Position numbers and translations under genes: made by a program
Shown: in pieces, positions 8,654-16,606 of the stretch
How the letters are laid out: each line of letters begins with the position of its first letter
Numbering within the stretch: position 1 is the stretch's first letter
Origin: an uncultured Chryseobacterium sp.
GTDB lineage: Bacteria > Bacteroidota > Bacteroidia > Flavobacteriales > Weeksellaceae
Length of the DNA stretch: 64,000 nt
NCBI GenBank assembly: GCA_913776245.1
Contig: CAJYLO010000031.1
Span: 1-64,000, forward strand
Reading direction: 5' to 3'
The notes under the pieces: generated by a model
Told to the model about the DNA's origin: nothing
Database searches by the model: none
The model's input: the letters and a program-made list of their open reading frames with translations, nothing else

Positions 8654-8921
8654 AAACATCTGAGTTCGGGATAAAAAATTTATAATCGCAAAGCCAAGCA
8701 AAGGATTGATATTTGATTTTCAATATGTAAGATAAACAAAGCCGTAAAACTTATCAAAGTAATACAAAATTTTGTTTTACTCTGATAAACGAAGTGGCAT
8801 TGTTTAACTTAAAATCGTTTTAGAAAGTATATTCCTTTGTTTTCTTTGCGATAAAAAACAATTGAGCATTGTAGAATCAATAGTTTAATAATTTACTTAT
8901 CCCGAATTCAAGTTAAAAACA
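8650..8921. mobile_element. Probable MITE (254 bp) with 9-bp target-site duplication at the umuC stop codon
   Basis: The direct repeat TTAAAAACA occurs at 8650-8658 and 8913-8921. Between them, 8659-8912 has terminal inverted repeats: TGAGTTCGGGATAA (8661-8674) against the complement of 8897-8910 (TGAATTCGGGATAA), 13 of 14 matching. The interior is a long imperfect palindrome centred near 8769/8770. Its arms include TTATCAAAGTAATACAAAA against the complement of TTTTGTTTTACTCTGATAA (17 of 19), and ATCGCAAAG (8685-8693) against CTTTGCGAT (8844-8852). No open frame of coding quality lies inside. Together this fits a non-autonomous, hairpin-type transposable element. The family of its parent transposase is not identified. 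Confidence 0.72.
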
Positions 8922-8948
8922 AAAACTACCACAAATGTGATAGTTTTT
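8921..8948. terminator. Bidirectional terminator between umuC and clpS
   Basis: AAAAACTACCAC (8921-8932) pairs with GTGATAGTTTTT (8937-8948), one mismatch, 4-base loop, flanked by A and T runs. It sits 3 bases beyond the clpS stop. Removing the inserted element would place it directly after umuC. Confidence 0.82.
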
Positions 8949-8951
8949 AAT

Positions 8952-9254
8952 TTACACGATTTCGGAACTCAAACCTCTGTCCAGCAGAGCCTGATTCATT
9001 GGTTTAAGTTTTTCTAAAGCTCCGGTTTTCACAGTACATTTACCTTTATAATGAACCAGGATCGTACATTGCTCCGCCTGCTCCAAAGTGTGCTCACAAA
9101 TCTCAATGAGACACATAATGACAAAATCAAATGTATTAACGTCATCATTATGAAGCACCAGTTTATATACTTCATCCTCTTCTTCCAGAACCAATACGTC
9201 TTCCTCATACTGGCGTTTTGGCTGGTCGTAAGACTTATTGTTATAAATTCTCAT
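8952..9254 (-). CDS. clpS: ClpS, N-end-rule adaptor of the ClpAP-type protease
   Basis: The 100-residue product contains the ClpS core: VYKLVLHNDDVNTFDFVIMC, CEHTLEQAEQCTILVHYKGKC and the C-terminal LKPMNQALLDRGLSSEI. By family knowledge it recognises bulky N-terminal residues and delivers substrates to ClpA/ClpC. The first 30 residues are an acidic, flexible extension typical of the family. It starts 5 bases after the stop of the upstream CNNM transporter gene, so the two are probably co-transcribed. It ends at the shared terminator with umuC. Confidence 0.95.
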   Translation of the reverse strand: MRIYNNKSYDQPKRQYEEDVLVLEEEDEVYKLVLHNDDVNTFDFVIMCLIEICEHTLEQAEQCTILVHYKGKCTVKTGALEKLKPMNQALLDRGLSSEIV

Positions 9255-9259
9255 TTTAA

Positions 9260-10618
9260 TTAGCCTTCTGTGATCTCGTCTGTGATATCTTCTACCAATG
9301 ATTTGTTATAAAACAATTCTACCAGTTCTACACTCTTGTTCTGCATTTTAAGAATCTTAAAATGATAAGGTCCGTAATCGAATTCCTGATTTTCTTCCGG
9401 AATGTCCTGTAGTTCATTCAAAATGAATCCGGCCAGCGTGTTATATTCTCCTTCTTCGGAAGGCGGTATTTTTTTAGGAATACACTCATTGATCTCTTCC
9501 AACGGCTGCGTCGCTTTCACCCAATAGGTGTTATCGCCAACTTTGTCAACGATTTTCTCTTCTTCATCTTCTTCATCCTGGATTTCCCCTACCAATTCTT
9601 CCAAAATATCTTCAAGCGTAATGATTCCTTCGGTTCCTCCAAATTCATCAATAACAATGGCCATATGCTGCTTTTTGAACTGGAATACTTTCAGCAGATC
9701 CGATATTTTCTTGCTTCCTACTACAAAGAACGCTTCTCTCATCAATCCTCTCAGATCCTCGTGCGTCAGTTCTCCTTTACTTTTGATATATTCTCTGATG
9801 ATTTCTTTCGTGTAGAAAATACCTATAATATTGTCAATAGAACCTTCATAAACCGGAATTCGGGAATAACCGCTATCCATAATCTGCGAAATGATTTCTT
9901 CCTTATCATCTTCAATATCGATGGAAGAGATATTTTGCCTGGTAATCATAATCTGCTTTGCGTTATGATCTGTGAAGTCGAAAGCATTTTTGATGATCTC
10001 GTAGTTTTCTTCCTCGATTTCGCCGCTGTCTGCAGATTGCTTTACCAACAGCTGCAGCTCTTCCGTAGAGTGAATATCGTGTTCCGAAACTGGATGAATT
10101 TTAATGATTTTCAAAAATCCGTTAGATAATGAATTCATCAGCCAAATGAATGGTCGGAAAATATTATAAAACAAATGCAACGGATAAGCAATGAACAAAG
10201 TTGTAGATTCTGACTTCCTGATCGCAATCGATTTTGGCACCAATTCTCCAAATACAATGTGCATCACGGTAATCAGCAAGAAACTGCAAACTACAGAAAT
10301 AGTGGTAACAGTAGTCTGCGCCAGTTCGATATTAAGTGAATGGAAAATCCCTTCTATAATGTGGTGCAACGCACTTTCTCCAACCCAACCTAATGCAAGA
10401 GAGGCCAATGTAATTCCTAATTGGGTGGCGGAAAGATAGGCATCAAGGTTTTTGATGATGTTTTCGGCCTGCTTGGCCATTGTATTTCCTTCCGCAGCTT
10501 TGAGCTGAATCTGGGAATAACGTACTTTAACGATTGAGAATTCGGCGGCTACAAAAAAGCCATTCAGAAGAACTAAAAATAATGCAATGAGAAGTTTGAC
10601 TAAACTATCGGGGTCCAT
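9260..10618 (-). CDS. CNNM/CorC-HlyC family transporter with CBS domains
   Basis: This 452-residue inner-membrane protein has an N-terminal DUF21 (CNNM) region with several hydrophobic segments (LLIALFLVLLNGFFVAAEFS; LGITLASLALGWVGE; VCSFLLITVMHIVFGELVPK). A CBS pair follows (about 205-335; MITRQNISSID, YSRIPVYEG, MAIVIDEFGGTEGIITLEDI), then an acidic linker and a C-terminal CorC_HlyC domain (VGDNTYWVKATQPLEE). Relatives include magnesium or cobalt efflux proteins and the older name hemolysin C. The transported ion cannot be fixed from sequence. It is the promoter-proximal gene of the pair with clpS. Confidence 0.93.
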   Translation of the reverse strand: MDPDSLVKLLIALFLVLLNGFFVAAEFSIVKVRYSQIQLKAAEGNTMAKQAENIIKNLDAYLSATQLGITLASLALGWVGESALHHIIEGIFHSLNIELAQTTVTTISVVCSFLLITVMHIVFGELVPKSIAIRKSESTTLFIAYPLHLFYNIFRPFIWLMNSLSNGFLKIIKIHPVSEHDIHSTEELQLLVKQSADSGEIEEENYEIIKNAFDFTDHNAKQIMITRQNISSIDIEDDKEEIISQIMDSGYSRIPVYEGSIDNIIGIFYTKEIIREYIKSKGELTHEDLRGLMREAFFVVGSKKISDLLKVFQFKKQHMAIVIDEFGGTEGIITLEDILEELVGEIQDEEDEEEKIVDKVGDNTYWVKATQPLEEINECIPKKIPPSEEGEYNTLAGFILNELQDIPEENQEFDYGPYHFKILKMQNKSVELVELFYNKSLVEDITDEITEG

Positions 10619-10643
10619 TTAATGTTGTTATATACAATATATG

Positions 10644-10670
10644 CAAAGATAGATATTTTTTTTATATCAA
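10644..10670 (-). promoter_or_regulatory. Promoter of the CNNM-clpS pair
   Basis: On the minus strand a -33 TTG (complement of 10668-10670) and a -7 TATCTTTG (complement of 10644-10651) are 16 bases apart, 25 bases before the ATG at 10618. Confidence 0.6.
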
Positions 10671-10733
10671 TTATAATGTGGCGCATGAGAACTGGAGCTA
10701 TATAATTATTGACGATATTCATCTGAAAGTGTG

Positions 10734-10797
10734 TCGCTCCTCCGGAGCTCCGCATTCAATCCTTTGTTATTTACAAATATTTCGCTCCTATGGAGCT
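10734..10797. repeat. Paired intergenic repeat with TCGCTCCT/GGAGCT palindromes
   Basis: TCGCTCCTCCGGAGCT (10734-10749) and TCGCTCCTATGGAGCT (10782-10797) are near-identical 16-base units 48 bases apart in a 299-base gap between atpG and the CNNM gene. Each has a small palindrome (GCTCC/GGAGC). A further imperfect inverted repeat lies at about 10808-10843 (TAAACCTAATG against CATCAGGTTTA). From memory, similar units recur between genes in Flavobacteriia. I see no gene here. Confidence 0.55.
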
Positions 10798-10847
10798 TTC
10801 ATCTGCATAAACCTAATGAAAACATAAGTTTACATCAGGTTTAAAAT

Positions 10848-10884
10848 AATAAAAAGCACTGAAGTTTGACCTCCAATGCCTTTT
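10848..10884 (-). terminator. Probable terminator of the ATP synthase operon
   Basis: On the minus strand AAAAGGCATTGGAGG pairs with CTTCAGTGCTTTTT across TCAAA, with bulges and G-T pairs, and ends in a T run. It lies about 34 bases after the atpG stop. Confidence 0.55.
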
Positions 10885-10917
10885 ATAACTAACTACTAAC
10901 TTTAACTTATAAATATA

Positions 10918-11784
10918 TCAACTGTTTTTAAGAGCTTCTGCTCCGGAAACAATTTCTAAAATTTCGTTGGTGATGGCTGCCTGTCTCGCCTTGTTATAGA
11001 AAATGACTAAGTCATTCTTCAGCGCCTGGGCATTATCCGTGGCTTTGTGCATTGCTGTCATCCTTGCGCCATGTTCGGAAGCCACAGAATCCAAAACGGC
11101 TTTGAAGATCTGAGTTTTGATAGATTTTGGAATCAAAGTCTGCAAAATCTCCTGTCTTCCCGGCTCAAAAATGTAATCTACATTGACATCAGAATTGCTT
11201 TTCTCAGCAGAGACTGCGATAGGCAAAACCTGCTCGGTCACTACCTCCTGGGTGGCAGCATTGATAAACTTATTGTAAACGACATATACTTTATCAAATT
11301 TTCCCGCTTTGAAGTCCGACATTACCTTTTCCGTCATATTGGAAACGTGGTCAAAAGAAAGATTGTCGAATAAAGAACTGTGGTTTTCATAAACCGTTCT
11401 GTTCTTTCTCATCGCATCAAAAGCCTTCTTACCGATGGTCAAAACCTCTGTTTCCACATTGTTATTAGCAGAAAACTGTACGTTCATTTCCTTAATTACA
11501 GACGAGTTGAAAGCACCTGCCAATCCTCTGTTGGAAGTCACGGTAATGAAAAGCACTTTTTTGACTTCTCTTTCCACTGCAAATTCCGAGATGTTCTCTG
11601 CATCAGAAGCAGCACTTACATTCTCAATAATTTCCTGAAGTTTTTCGGAATAAGGTCTCAGCATTACGATTGCATCCTGTGCTTTTTTCAGTTTCGCTGC
11701 GGAAACCATTTTCATTGCACTGGTAATCTGCATCGTAGATGATATCGATGAAATCCTGCCTCGTATTTCTTTTAAGTTTGCCAT
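10918..11784 (-). CDS. atpG: F1Fo ATP synthase gamma subunit
   Basis: This 288-residue central-stalk subunit rotates within the alpha3-beta3 ring and couples proton flow to catalysis. The N-terminal helix has the family signature (MANLKEIRGRISSISSTMQI, TSAMKMVSAAKL) and the C-terminal helix ends ALKNDLVIFYNKARQAAITNEILEIVSGAEAL. TVTSNRGLAGAFN is the usual Rossmann-like core. It is the last gene of the operon, separated from atpA by an 85-base repeat-bearing spacer. Beta and epsilon genes do not follow. Confidence 0.97.
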   Translation of the reverse strand: MANLKEIRGRISSISSTMQITSAMKMVSAAKLKKAQDAIVMLRPYSEKLQEIIENVSAASDAENISEFAVEREVKKVLFITVTSNRGLAGAFNSSVIKEMNVQFSANNNVETEVLTIGKKAFDAMRKNRTVYENHSSLFDNLSFDHVSNMTEKVMSDFKAGKFDKVYVVYNKFINAATQEVVTEQVLPIAVSAEKSNSDVNVDYIFEPGRQEILQTLIPKSIKTQIFKAVLDSVASEHGARMTAMHKATDNAQALKNDLVIFYNKARQAAITNEILEIVSGAEALKNS

Positions 11785-11869
11785 ATTTATTTAGTTGTTG
11801 GTTGTCGGTTGTTGGTTGTTAGTTTTAGAAAATTCTGTCAACTACCAACCAAAAACCATCAACTAATTT
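11785..11869. repeat. GTTGG/CCAAC-rich intercistronic inverted repeat between atpA and atpG
   Basis: Within this spacer, GTTGTTGGTTGTCGGTTG-type iterations on the left (about 11791-11821) face CAACTACCAACC and CCATCAACTAA on the right (about 11839-11864), able to form a long imperfect hairpin. It sits inside an otherwise tight operon, so it could tune atpG expression or simply be a simple-sequence insertion. Confidence 0.6.
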
Positions 11870-13447
11870 TTAATTATACTTCGATGCAAGCTCGGTTGCA
11901 ACCTGCTTCAGAGTTCCTGTGATCGAGTCATCAATCTTACCAGCTTTAAGCGCTGACATTACTTCAGGATGTTTATTTTTCAAGAAATCCACATATTCTA
12001 CCTGGAATTCTTTTACTTTTCTGATAGGAACATTTCTCAATAAGTTCTCAGTTCCGGCATAGATCATTGCTACCTGGTTTTCTACAGGAAGTGGTGAGTT
12101 TACCGGCTGCTTAAGAATTTCCACGTTTCTCTCTCCTTTTGAGATAACTGCTAAAGTAGCAGCATCAAGGTCTGAACCGAACTTAGCAAATGCTTCCAAT
12201 TCTTTATATTGAGCCTGATCTAATTTGAGAGTACCAGACACTTTTTTCATTGATTTGATCTGAGCGTTACCACCTACTCTCGATACAGAGATACCCACGT
12301 TGATCGCCGGACGAACACCCGAGTTGAATAAATCAGACTCCAGGAAGATCTGCCCATCAGTAATAGAGATCACATTTGTAGGGATATATGCAGAAACGTC
12401 ACCTGCCTGAGTCTCGATGATAGGAAGTGCTGTTAATGAACCACCACCTTTCACGATTGGTCTTAGAGATTCCGGAAGGTCATTCATTTGTGCTGCGATA
12501 GAATCATCAGCAATTACCTTTGCCGCTCTTTCCAACAATCTGGAGTGAAGGTAGAACACGTCACCCGGATAAGCCTCACGTCCCGGTGGTCTTCTCAATA
12601 GAAGAGAAAGCTCACGGTAAGCTACCGCTTGTTTTGACAGATCATCATAAACAATCAAAGCCGGTTTACCGCTGTCACGGAAAAACTCTCCGATCGCTGC
12701 ACCGGCAAATGGCGCATAAACCTGCATTGGCGTTGGATCAGAAGCGTTTGCGGCAACTACAACTGTGTAAGCCATAGCACCTTTGTCTTCTAAAGTTTTA
12801 ACGATCTGAGCTACTGTAGAACCTTTCTGTCCTACCGCTACATATATACAGAATACCGGTTGTCCAGCATCATAAAATTCTCTTTGGTTAAGAATTGTAT
12901 CGATAGCAACAGTGGTTTTACCAGTCTGTCTGTCACCGATGATCAATTCTCTCTGGCCTCTTCCTACCGGAATCATAGAGTCGATGGCTACGATACCAGT
13001 CTGCAACGGCTCGTTTACCGGCTGACGGAAAATTACTCCAGGTGCTTTTCTTTCCAACGGCATCTCGTAAAGATCCCCTTCAATAGGTCCTTTTCCGTCG
13101 ATCGGGTTTCCAAGCGTATCTACAACTCTACCAAGCATTCCGTTTCCTACTTTGATAGAAGAGATCCTGTTGGTTCTTTTTACAGTGTCTCCTTCTTTTA
13201 CCAATTTGGACTCACCAAGAAGTGCAACCCCAACATTATCTTCCTCAAGGTTAAGAACGATACCTTCAACGCCAGCTTCGAATCTTACCAATTCTCCGTA
13301 CTGAACATTTTCTAAACCGTAAACACGAGCAATACCGTCACCTATCGTAAGAACAGTACCAACTTCTTCTACGTTAGATTGGGTATCGAAATTTGCTAAT
13401 TGCTGCTTCAGTATCGCTGATACTTCTGCCGGATTTATTTCTGCCAT
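11870..13447 (-). CDS. atpA: F1Fo ATP synthase alpha subunit
   Basis: This 525-residue non-catalytic nucleotide-binding subunit of F1 has the Walker A motif GDRQTGKT at 171-178. The family signature is seen in [17 protein letters not shown], and the residues around [20 protein letters not shown] match the alpha-specific region. The N-terminal beta-barrel ([20 protein letters not shown]) is intact and length is normal. It lies between atpH and atpG and starts 17 bases after the atpH stop. Confidence 0.98.
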   Translation of the reverse strand: MAEINPAEVSAILKQQLANFDTQSNVEEVGTVLTIGDGIARVYGLENVQYGELVRFEAGVEGIVLNLEEDNVGVALLGESKLVKEGDTVKRTNRISSIKVGNGMLGRVVDTLGNPIDGKGPIEGDLYEMPLERKAPGVIFRQPVNEPLQTGIVAIDSMIPVGRGQRELIIGDRQTGKTTVAIDTILNQREFYDAGQPVFCIYVAVGQKGSTVAQIVKTLEDKGAMAYTVVVAANASDPTPMQVYAPFAGAAIGEFFRDSGKPALIVYDDLSKQAVAYRELSLLLRRPPGREAYPGDVFYLHSRLLERAAKVIADDSIAAQMNDLPESLRPIVKGGGSLTALPIIETQAGDVSAYIPTNVISITDGQIFLESDLFNSGVRPAINVGISVSRVGGNAQIKSMKKVSGTLKLDQAQYKELEAFAKFGSDLDAATLAVISKGERNVEILKQPVNSPLPVENQVAMIYAGTENLLRNVPIRKVKEFQVEYVDFLKNKHPEVMSALKAGKIDDSITGTLKQVATELASKYN

Positions 13448-13464
13448 TATATGGTTGTTTTTCT

Positions 13465-14001
13465 TTAATTAAGTTGAAATTCTTTTTTGATATTGTTCAG
13501 TTTTGTTCTTACTGAAGCATCGATCTGCTGGTCGCCTACTCTCAGGATATAACCTCCGAGAATTTCCGGCTTGATAATCGTTTCCAGATCATAGTTAGAA
13601 ACATCTACCATTTTGGAATCAGCAATGATCTTCTGAATATTTTGCTCCGATAATTTGGAAGCAGTTGTCAGAGAAATTCTCTGAGTTCCTTTGATATCTT
13701 CTACCTTATTGATGAATTCCTGAGCAATACCTTTGAGCTGAGATTCTCTTCCTTGCTTGATAACTAGTCTGATGATATTTTTCGAAACCGGAGAGAAATC
13801 CTTAAAAATCTCTAAAGCCACAGCATCCTTTTTTCTCGCATCAATAAAAGGCGTATTCAGAAACTGGTTGAGTTCTTTGGACTCAGACATTATTTTCACA
13901 ACATCTTTCATCTCATTGAACACAGATTCCGTGTTACCGGATTCCTGTGTAAAATCCAATAAACCCTGCGCGTATCTTTTAGCTACTTTAGATGTCAGCA
14001 T
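13465..14001 (-). CDS. atpH: F1Fo ATP synthase delta subunit
   Basis: This 178-residue protein links the F1 head to the peripheral stalk (OSCP homologue). The N-terminal helical domain starts [20 protein letters not shown]. The C-terminal part shows the conserved block [21 protein letters not shown], ending in [11 protein letters not shown]. It starts 5 bases after the atpF stop, so translation is probably coupled. Confidence 0.95.
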   Translation of the reverse strand: MLTSKVAKRYAQGLLDFTQESGNTESVFNEMKDVVKIMSESKELNQFLNTPFIDARKKDAVALEIFKDFSPVSKNIIRLVIKQGRESQLKGIAQEFINKVEDIKGTQRISLTTASKLSEQNIQKIIADSKMVDVSNYDLETIIKPEILGGYILRVGDQQIDASVRTKLNNIKKEFQLN

Positions 14002-14006
14002 TCTGA

Positions 14007-14504
14007 TTAGTTAAGGTTAGATTTATTTAAAATATTCTCAACCAAAGCGTTGTGAGCGCCATCGTTGTTCAATTTCTCTTTAAGAATATTTTCAGCGATG
14101 TTTACAGACAATGTCCCGATTTGGTTTTTGATGTCAGCCATAGCTGCATTTTTCTCAGCCTGGATAGACTGTCTTGCAGCAGCAATCATCTTCTCACCTT
14201 CTACTTTTGCATTGTCCTTAGCTTCGTTTACGATTTTATCCTTCATTTCTCTCGCTTCTTTCAAGATGCCGTCTCTTTCCGCTCTTGCTTCGCGTAGGAT
14301 TCTTTCATTATCTTCTTTCAGTTGAGCCATTTCCTGCTTTGCCAGTTTTGCCTGATTCAGCGCATCGATGATAGAGGTTTCTCTCTCGTCGATAGATTTA
14401 AGAATTGGTTTCCATGCAAATTTTCCTAATACGAACAATAAGATTAAGAAAATGATGGACTGAATGATAAATAATCCTGATGAAAACTGATGAAGTAATT
14501 CCAT
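14007..14504 (-). CDS. atpF: F1Fo ATP synthase b subunit
   Basis: This 165-residue peripheral-stalk subunit has a single N-terminal membrane helix (about 10-30, FIIQSIIFLILLFVLGKFAW). A long charged coiled coil follows (LNQAKLAKQEMAQLKEDNER onward). The WKPILKSIDERETSI junction is typical of bacterial b subunits. Spacing to atpH is 5 bases. Upstream, a strong hairpin separates it from atpE, which may set the b:c expression ratio. Confidence 0.95.
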   Translation of the reverse strand: MELLHQFSSGLFIIQSIIFLILLFVLGKFAWKPILKSIDERETSIIDALNQAKLAKQEMAQLKEDNERILREARAERDGILKEAREMKDKIVNEAKDNAKVEGEKMIAAARQSIQAEKNAAMADIKNQIGTLSVNIAENILKEKLNNDGAHNALVENILNKSNLN

Positions 14505-14541
14505 TATATAGTTAGATTAATTTTTTAAAATTTTTTAATTT

Positions 14542-14576
14542 AAACATTGCTGCAGCCAACCGCTGCAACAATGTTT
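14542..14576 (-). ncRNA. Strong intercistronic stem-loop between atpE and atpF
   Basis: AAACATTGCTGCAGC (14542-14556) and GCTGCAACAATGTTT (14562-14576) pair in 14 of 15 positions around a 5-base loop. The stem begins 16 bases after the atpE stop. On the minus strand it is followed by mixed A/T sequence rather than a clean T run, so it looks less like a full terminator than an mRNA processing or stability element favouring atpE. This is a cis RNA structure, not a predicted independent RNA. Confidence 0.6.
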
Positions 14577-14592
14577 TGAATTTTTGTCTGGC

Positions 14593-14784
14593 TTATGATG
14601 CGAATAACGCAGCGAAAGCAACACCTTCTACTAGTGCAGCAGCAATAAGCATAGCCGTTTGGATTTTTCCAGATTGTTCTGGTTGTCTGGCGATTGCTTC
14701 AAGAGCAGCAGCACCAATTTTTCCAAGACCGATACCTACACCTAGTACAATAAGACCTGCACCAATAATTCTAGGGATTTCCAT
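14593..14784 (-). CDS. atpE: F1Fo ATP synthase c subunit (rotor ring proteolipid)
   Basis: This 63-residue hairpin of two membrane helices is joined by the polar loop ARQPEQSGKIQ. Helix 1 has the glycine-rich packing motif (GLIVLGVGIGLGKIG). The ion-binding carboxylate is Glu53 in ALVEGVAF. The residue after it is Gly rather than the Ser/Thr of sodium-type rings and no helix-1 Gln is seen, so proton coupling is the better reading. The product is needed in many copies per complex; a hairpin downstream may help achieve that. Confidence 0.96.
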   Translation of the reverse strand: MEIPRIIGAGLIVLGVGIGLGKIGAAALEAIARQPEQSGKIQTAMLIAAALVEGVAFAALFAS

Positions 14785-14820
14785 AATATATAATTTAAAA
14801 AATTGTTTTTATAATTTTAA

Positions 14821-15936
14821 TTAATGAGCGTGTTCGTGCTCATGTTCTTCCACCGCCATTCCGATAAACAAAGCAGAAAGCATTGTAAAGATATAAGCCT
14901 GCAAGAACGCTACTAATACTTCCAACAAATAAATTACGAATGTCAAAAACGGAAAAGCAACTCCTGCAATCCAATTTTCGAAGATGTAAATTGAACCAAT
15001 CAAAGTCATTACCACGATGTGACCTGCTGTCATATTCGCAAAAAGTCGAATCATCAATGCAAAAGGCTTAGTCAAAGTTCCCAACAATTCGATTGGCATC
15101 ATAATAAACTTCATCGGAACAGGAACGCCCGGCATCCAGAAGATATGCTTCCAATAATCTTTTGAACCTGAGAAAGTCGTGATCAAATAAGTCATAATAG
15201 CTAAGAAGAATGTAATCGCAATGTTACCGGTTACATTGATTCCGAAAGGCATCAAACCTAAAACATTCAGGAACAAGATAAAGAAAAACACAGTTAACAG
15301 ATAACCCATAAACCTCTTGTACTTGTGACCGATATTTGGAATTGCAATATCATCCCGTACGAAAATTACAATTGGCTCAAGGAATTTTGCAACTCCAGTA
15401 GGAACCAATGATTTCTTATAAGACCTCGCCATTCCTCCGAAAAGCACAATCATCAGAACCGCAACTAAAATAATCGTTAAAACACTTTTGGTAATTGATA
15501 AATCCAAAACCCTTTTTTCAGTTGGGTGATGATCTTTATCCAGTGTTATTGTTCCTTTAGAATCTGTTCTGTAGATTTTTTCGTGATGAAGCGTATAAAA
15601 TTTACCATTATTCTCTACCGGAGACCCGTGGATGAACTCGTGCCCATCTACACCTTCAGTATTACTCATAAAGAAATGAAATCCTTCATCATAAATAATT
15701 ACCGGCAAAGGAAAACCGATGTGATGACCGTCTTTGACCATCAAGGCAACATCGTGAGCATCCAGAATGTGATGGTCTACGAATTCCTTAACTTCCTTAG
15801 TCCTCTCTTCTTTTCCAGAAAGTTCCGGAGTTTCAGTTACAGTTTTATTGTGTTGATTTTCAACATTTTCGTGTTGAGCAAAAGCGGTTGCAAACATCAA
15901 TAAACTGTAAAATAAAATTGCCGTTTTCTTTAGCAT
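14821..15936 (-). CDS. atpB: F1Fo ATP synthase a subunit with extended N-terminus
   Basis: This 371-residue membrane stator subunit forms the proton half-channels. The essential arginine is Arg297 in LMIRLFANMTAGH. Compared with enterobacterial a subunits (about 270 residues) it has a long N-terminal extension: a signal-peptide-like start (about 1-20, ATAFA-Q) and a histidine-rich extracytoplasmic stretch (VDHHILDAHD, DGHHIGF, TLHHEK, DKDHHPTEK) before the first membrane helix near 150. The C-terminus ends EEHEHEHAH. This long form is common in Bacteroidota. It starts 60 bases after the small membrane protein gene, with a TATTTTTG box between. Confidence 0.96.
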   Translation of the reverse strand: MLKKTAILFYSLLMFATAFAQHENVENQHNKTVTETPELSGKEERTKEVKEFVDHHILDAHDVALMVKDGHHIGFPLPVIIYDEGFHFFMSNTEGVDGHEFIHGSPVENNGKFYTLHHEKIYRTDSKGTITLDKDHHPTEKRVLDLSITKSVLTIILVAVLMIVLFGGMARSYKKSLVPTGVAKFLEPIVIFVRDDIAIPNIGHKYKRFMGYLLTVFFFILFLNVLGLMPFGINVTGNIAITFFLAIMTYLITTFSGSKDYWKHIFWMPGVPVPMKFIMMPIELLGTLTKPFALMIRLFANMTAGHIVVMTLIGSIYIFENWIAGVAFPFLTFVIYLLEVLVAFLQAYIFTMLSALFIGMAVEEHEHEHAH

Positions 15937-15959
15937 CGGTAGATTTTTTTTTCGTTTTG

Positions 15960-15967
15960 CAAAAATA
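15960..15967 (-). promoter_or_regulatory. Candidate internal -7 box before atpB
   Basis: The minus strand reads TATTTTTG 23 bases before the atpB ATG. No -33 TTG is visible, so an internal promoter is only possible. Confidence 0.35.
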
Positions 15968-15996
15968 GACTATTTTTTCTCTTTTGAAGAATATTT

Positions 15997-16368
15997 TTAC
16001 TGTTTTTTGTCATAATTAATTAAGCGGATTGCATAGTAGGTAAGCAACGCTGTCAGAACAAAATACGGAATAATAAAATGGAATTTATAATTGGGAATCT
16101 CCTCAAAATGAAGTCTATTTTTGATAAGATACATCAGTCCAAATTTAATCAGAATAAGACCTATTACAGCTAATCCAAGGAACTGCGGAACTATTTTATT
16201 GATAAGAACAATAAGCGTAATCATCATCATAAAAATAATGCTCAGGAAGAGATAAAATTTGATGATAATCACTTCGTCCAGATGAAAAACGAATTTCCAG
16301 ATTGCGAAATGTATAATGAATGTGAGAAAAAATATCACACTGATAATTAGGTTACTTTTGTTTTGCAT
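15997..16368 (-). CDS. Small four-helix membrane protein of the ATP synthase operon
   Basis: The 123-residue hydrophobic protein has four predicted membrane segments (about 8-27, 34-57, 62-82 and 97-117) and a short basic C-terminus (NYDKKQ). I do not recognise a characterised family. Its place between the AtpZ-like gene and atpB, overlapping the former by 17 bases, matches where many bacteria encode AtpI, a c-ring assembly or ion-uptake helper. That role is inference from position and topology only. Confidence 0.75.
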   Translation of the reverse strand: MQNKSNLIISVIFFLTFIIHFAIWKFVFHLDEVIIIKFYLFLSIIFMMMITLIVLINKIVPQFLGLAVIGLILIKFGLMYLIKNRLHFEEIPNYKFHFIIPYFVLTALLTYYAIRLINYDKKQ

Positions 16369-16606
16369 CGTCCTGTTCTTCTTTATTTAAAATTTCTAGT
16401 CTCTTCAAGGTGGTGTATAATGAAAGGCAAAGTCCGCTGAGACCAATCACTAAAACCAAGACATTGGAACCTGTATCAAAATATAAATCCAACTGATGGC
16501 CGCCCCAGAAAGCAATTCCAATAATAAACAGCATCTGAAAAACGACAGATGAGTACTTGCCATATTTCCTGAGCGAAGATGAAGCGTTATTTTTTTTGTC
16601 TTCCAA
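16352..16606 (-). CDS. AtpZ/AtpI-like small membrane protein
   Basis: The 84-residue protein has two membrane helices (about 19-37 and 46-66; VVFQMLFIIGIAFWGGHQLD and VLVLVIGLSGLCLSLYTTL) with an intervening LDLYF, as in AtpZ/AtpI proteins that precede atp operons. The start is a TTG at 16606: no ATG is in frame upstream of the first helix, and a TACTTTTG -7 box lies 14 bases before it. It overlaps the next gene by 17 bases. It is the first gene of the operon. Confidence 0.8.
   Translation of the reverse strand: MEDKKNNASSSLRKYGKYSSVVFQMLFIIGIAFWGGHQLDLYFDTGSNVLVLVIGLSGLCLSLYTTLKRLEILNKEEQDDAKQK

Noticed and set aside
8357-8701. 114-codon minus frame crossing the umuC end and the inserted element
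   Set aside because: It exists only because the insertion extends an antisense shadow; no coding signal is seen.
14593-14784. Sodium-type c ring
   Set aside because: The residue after the key Glu53 is Gly and no helix-1 Gln is present, so sodium coordination is not supported.
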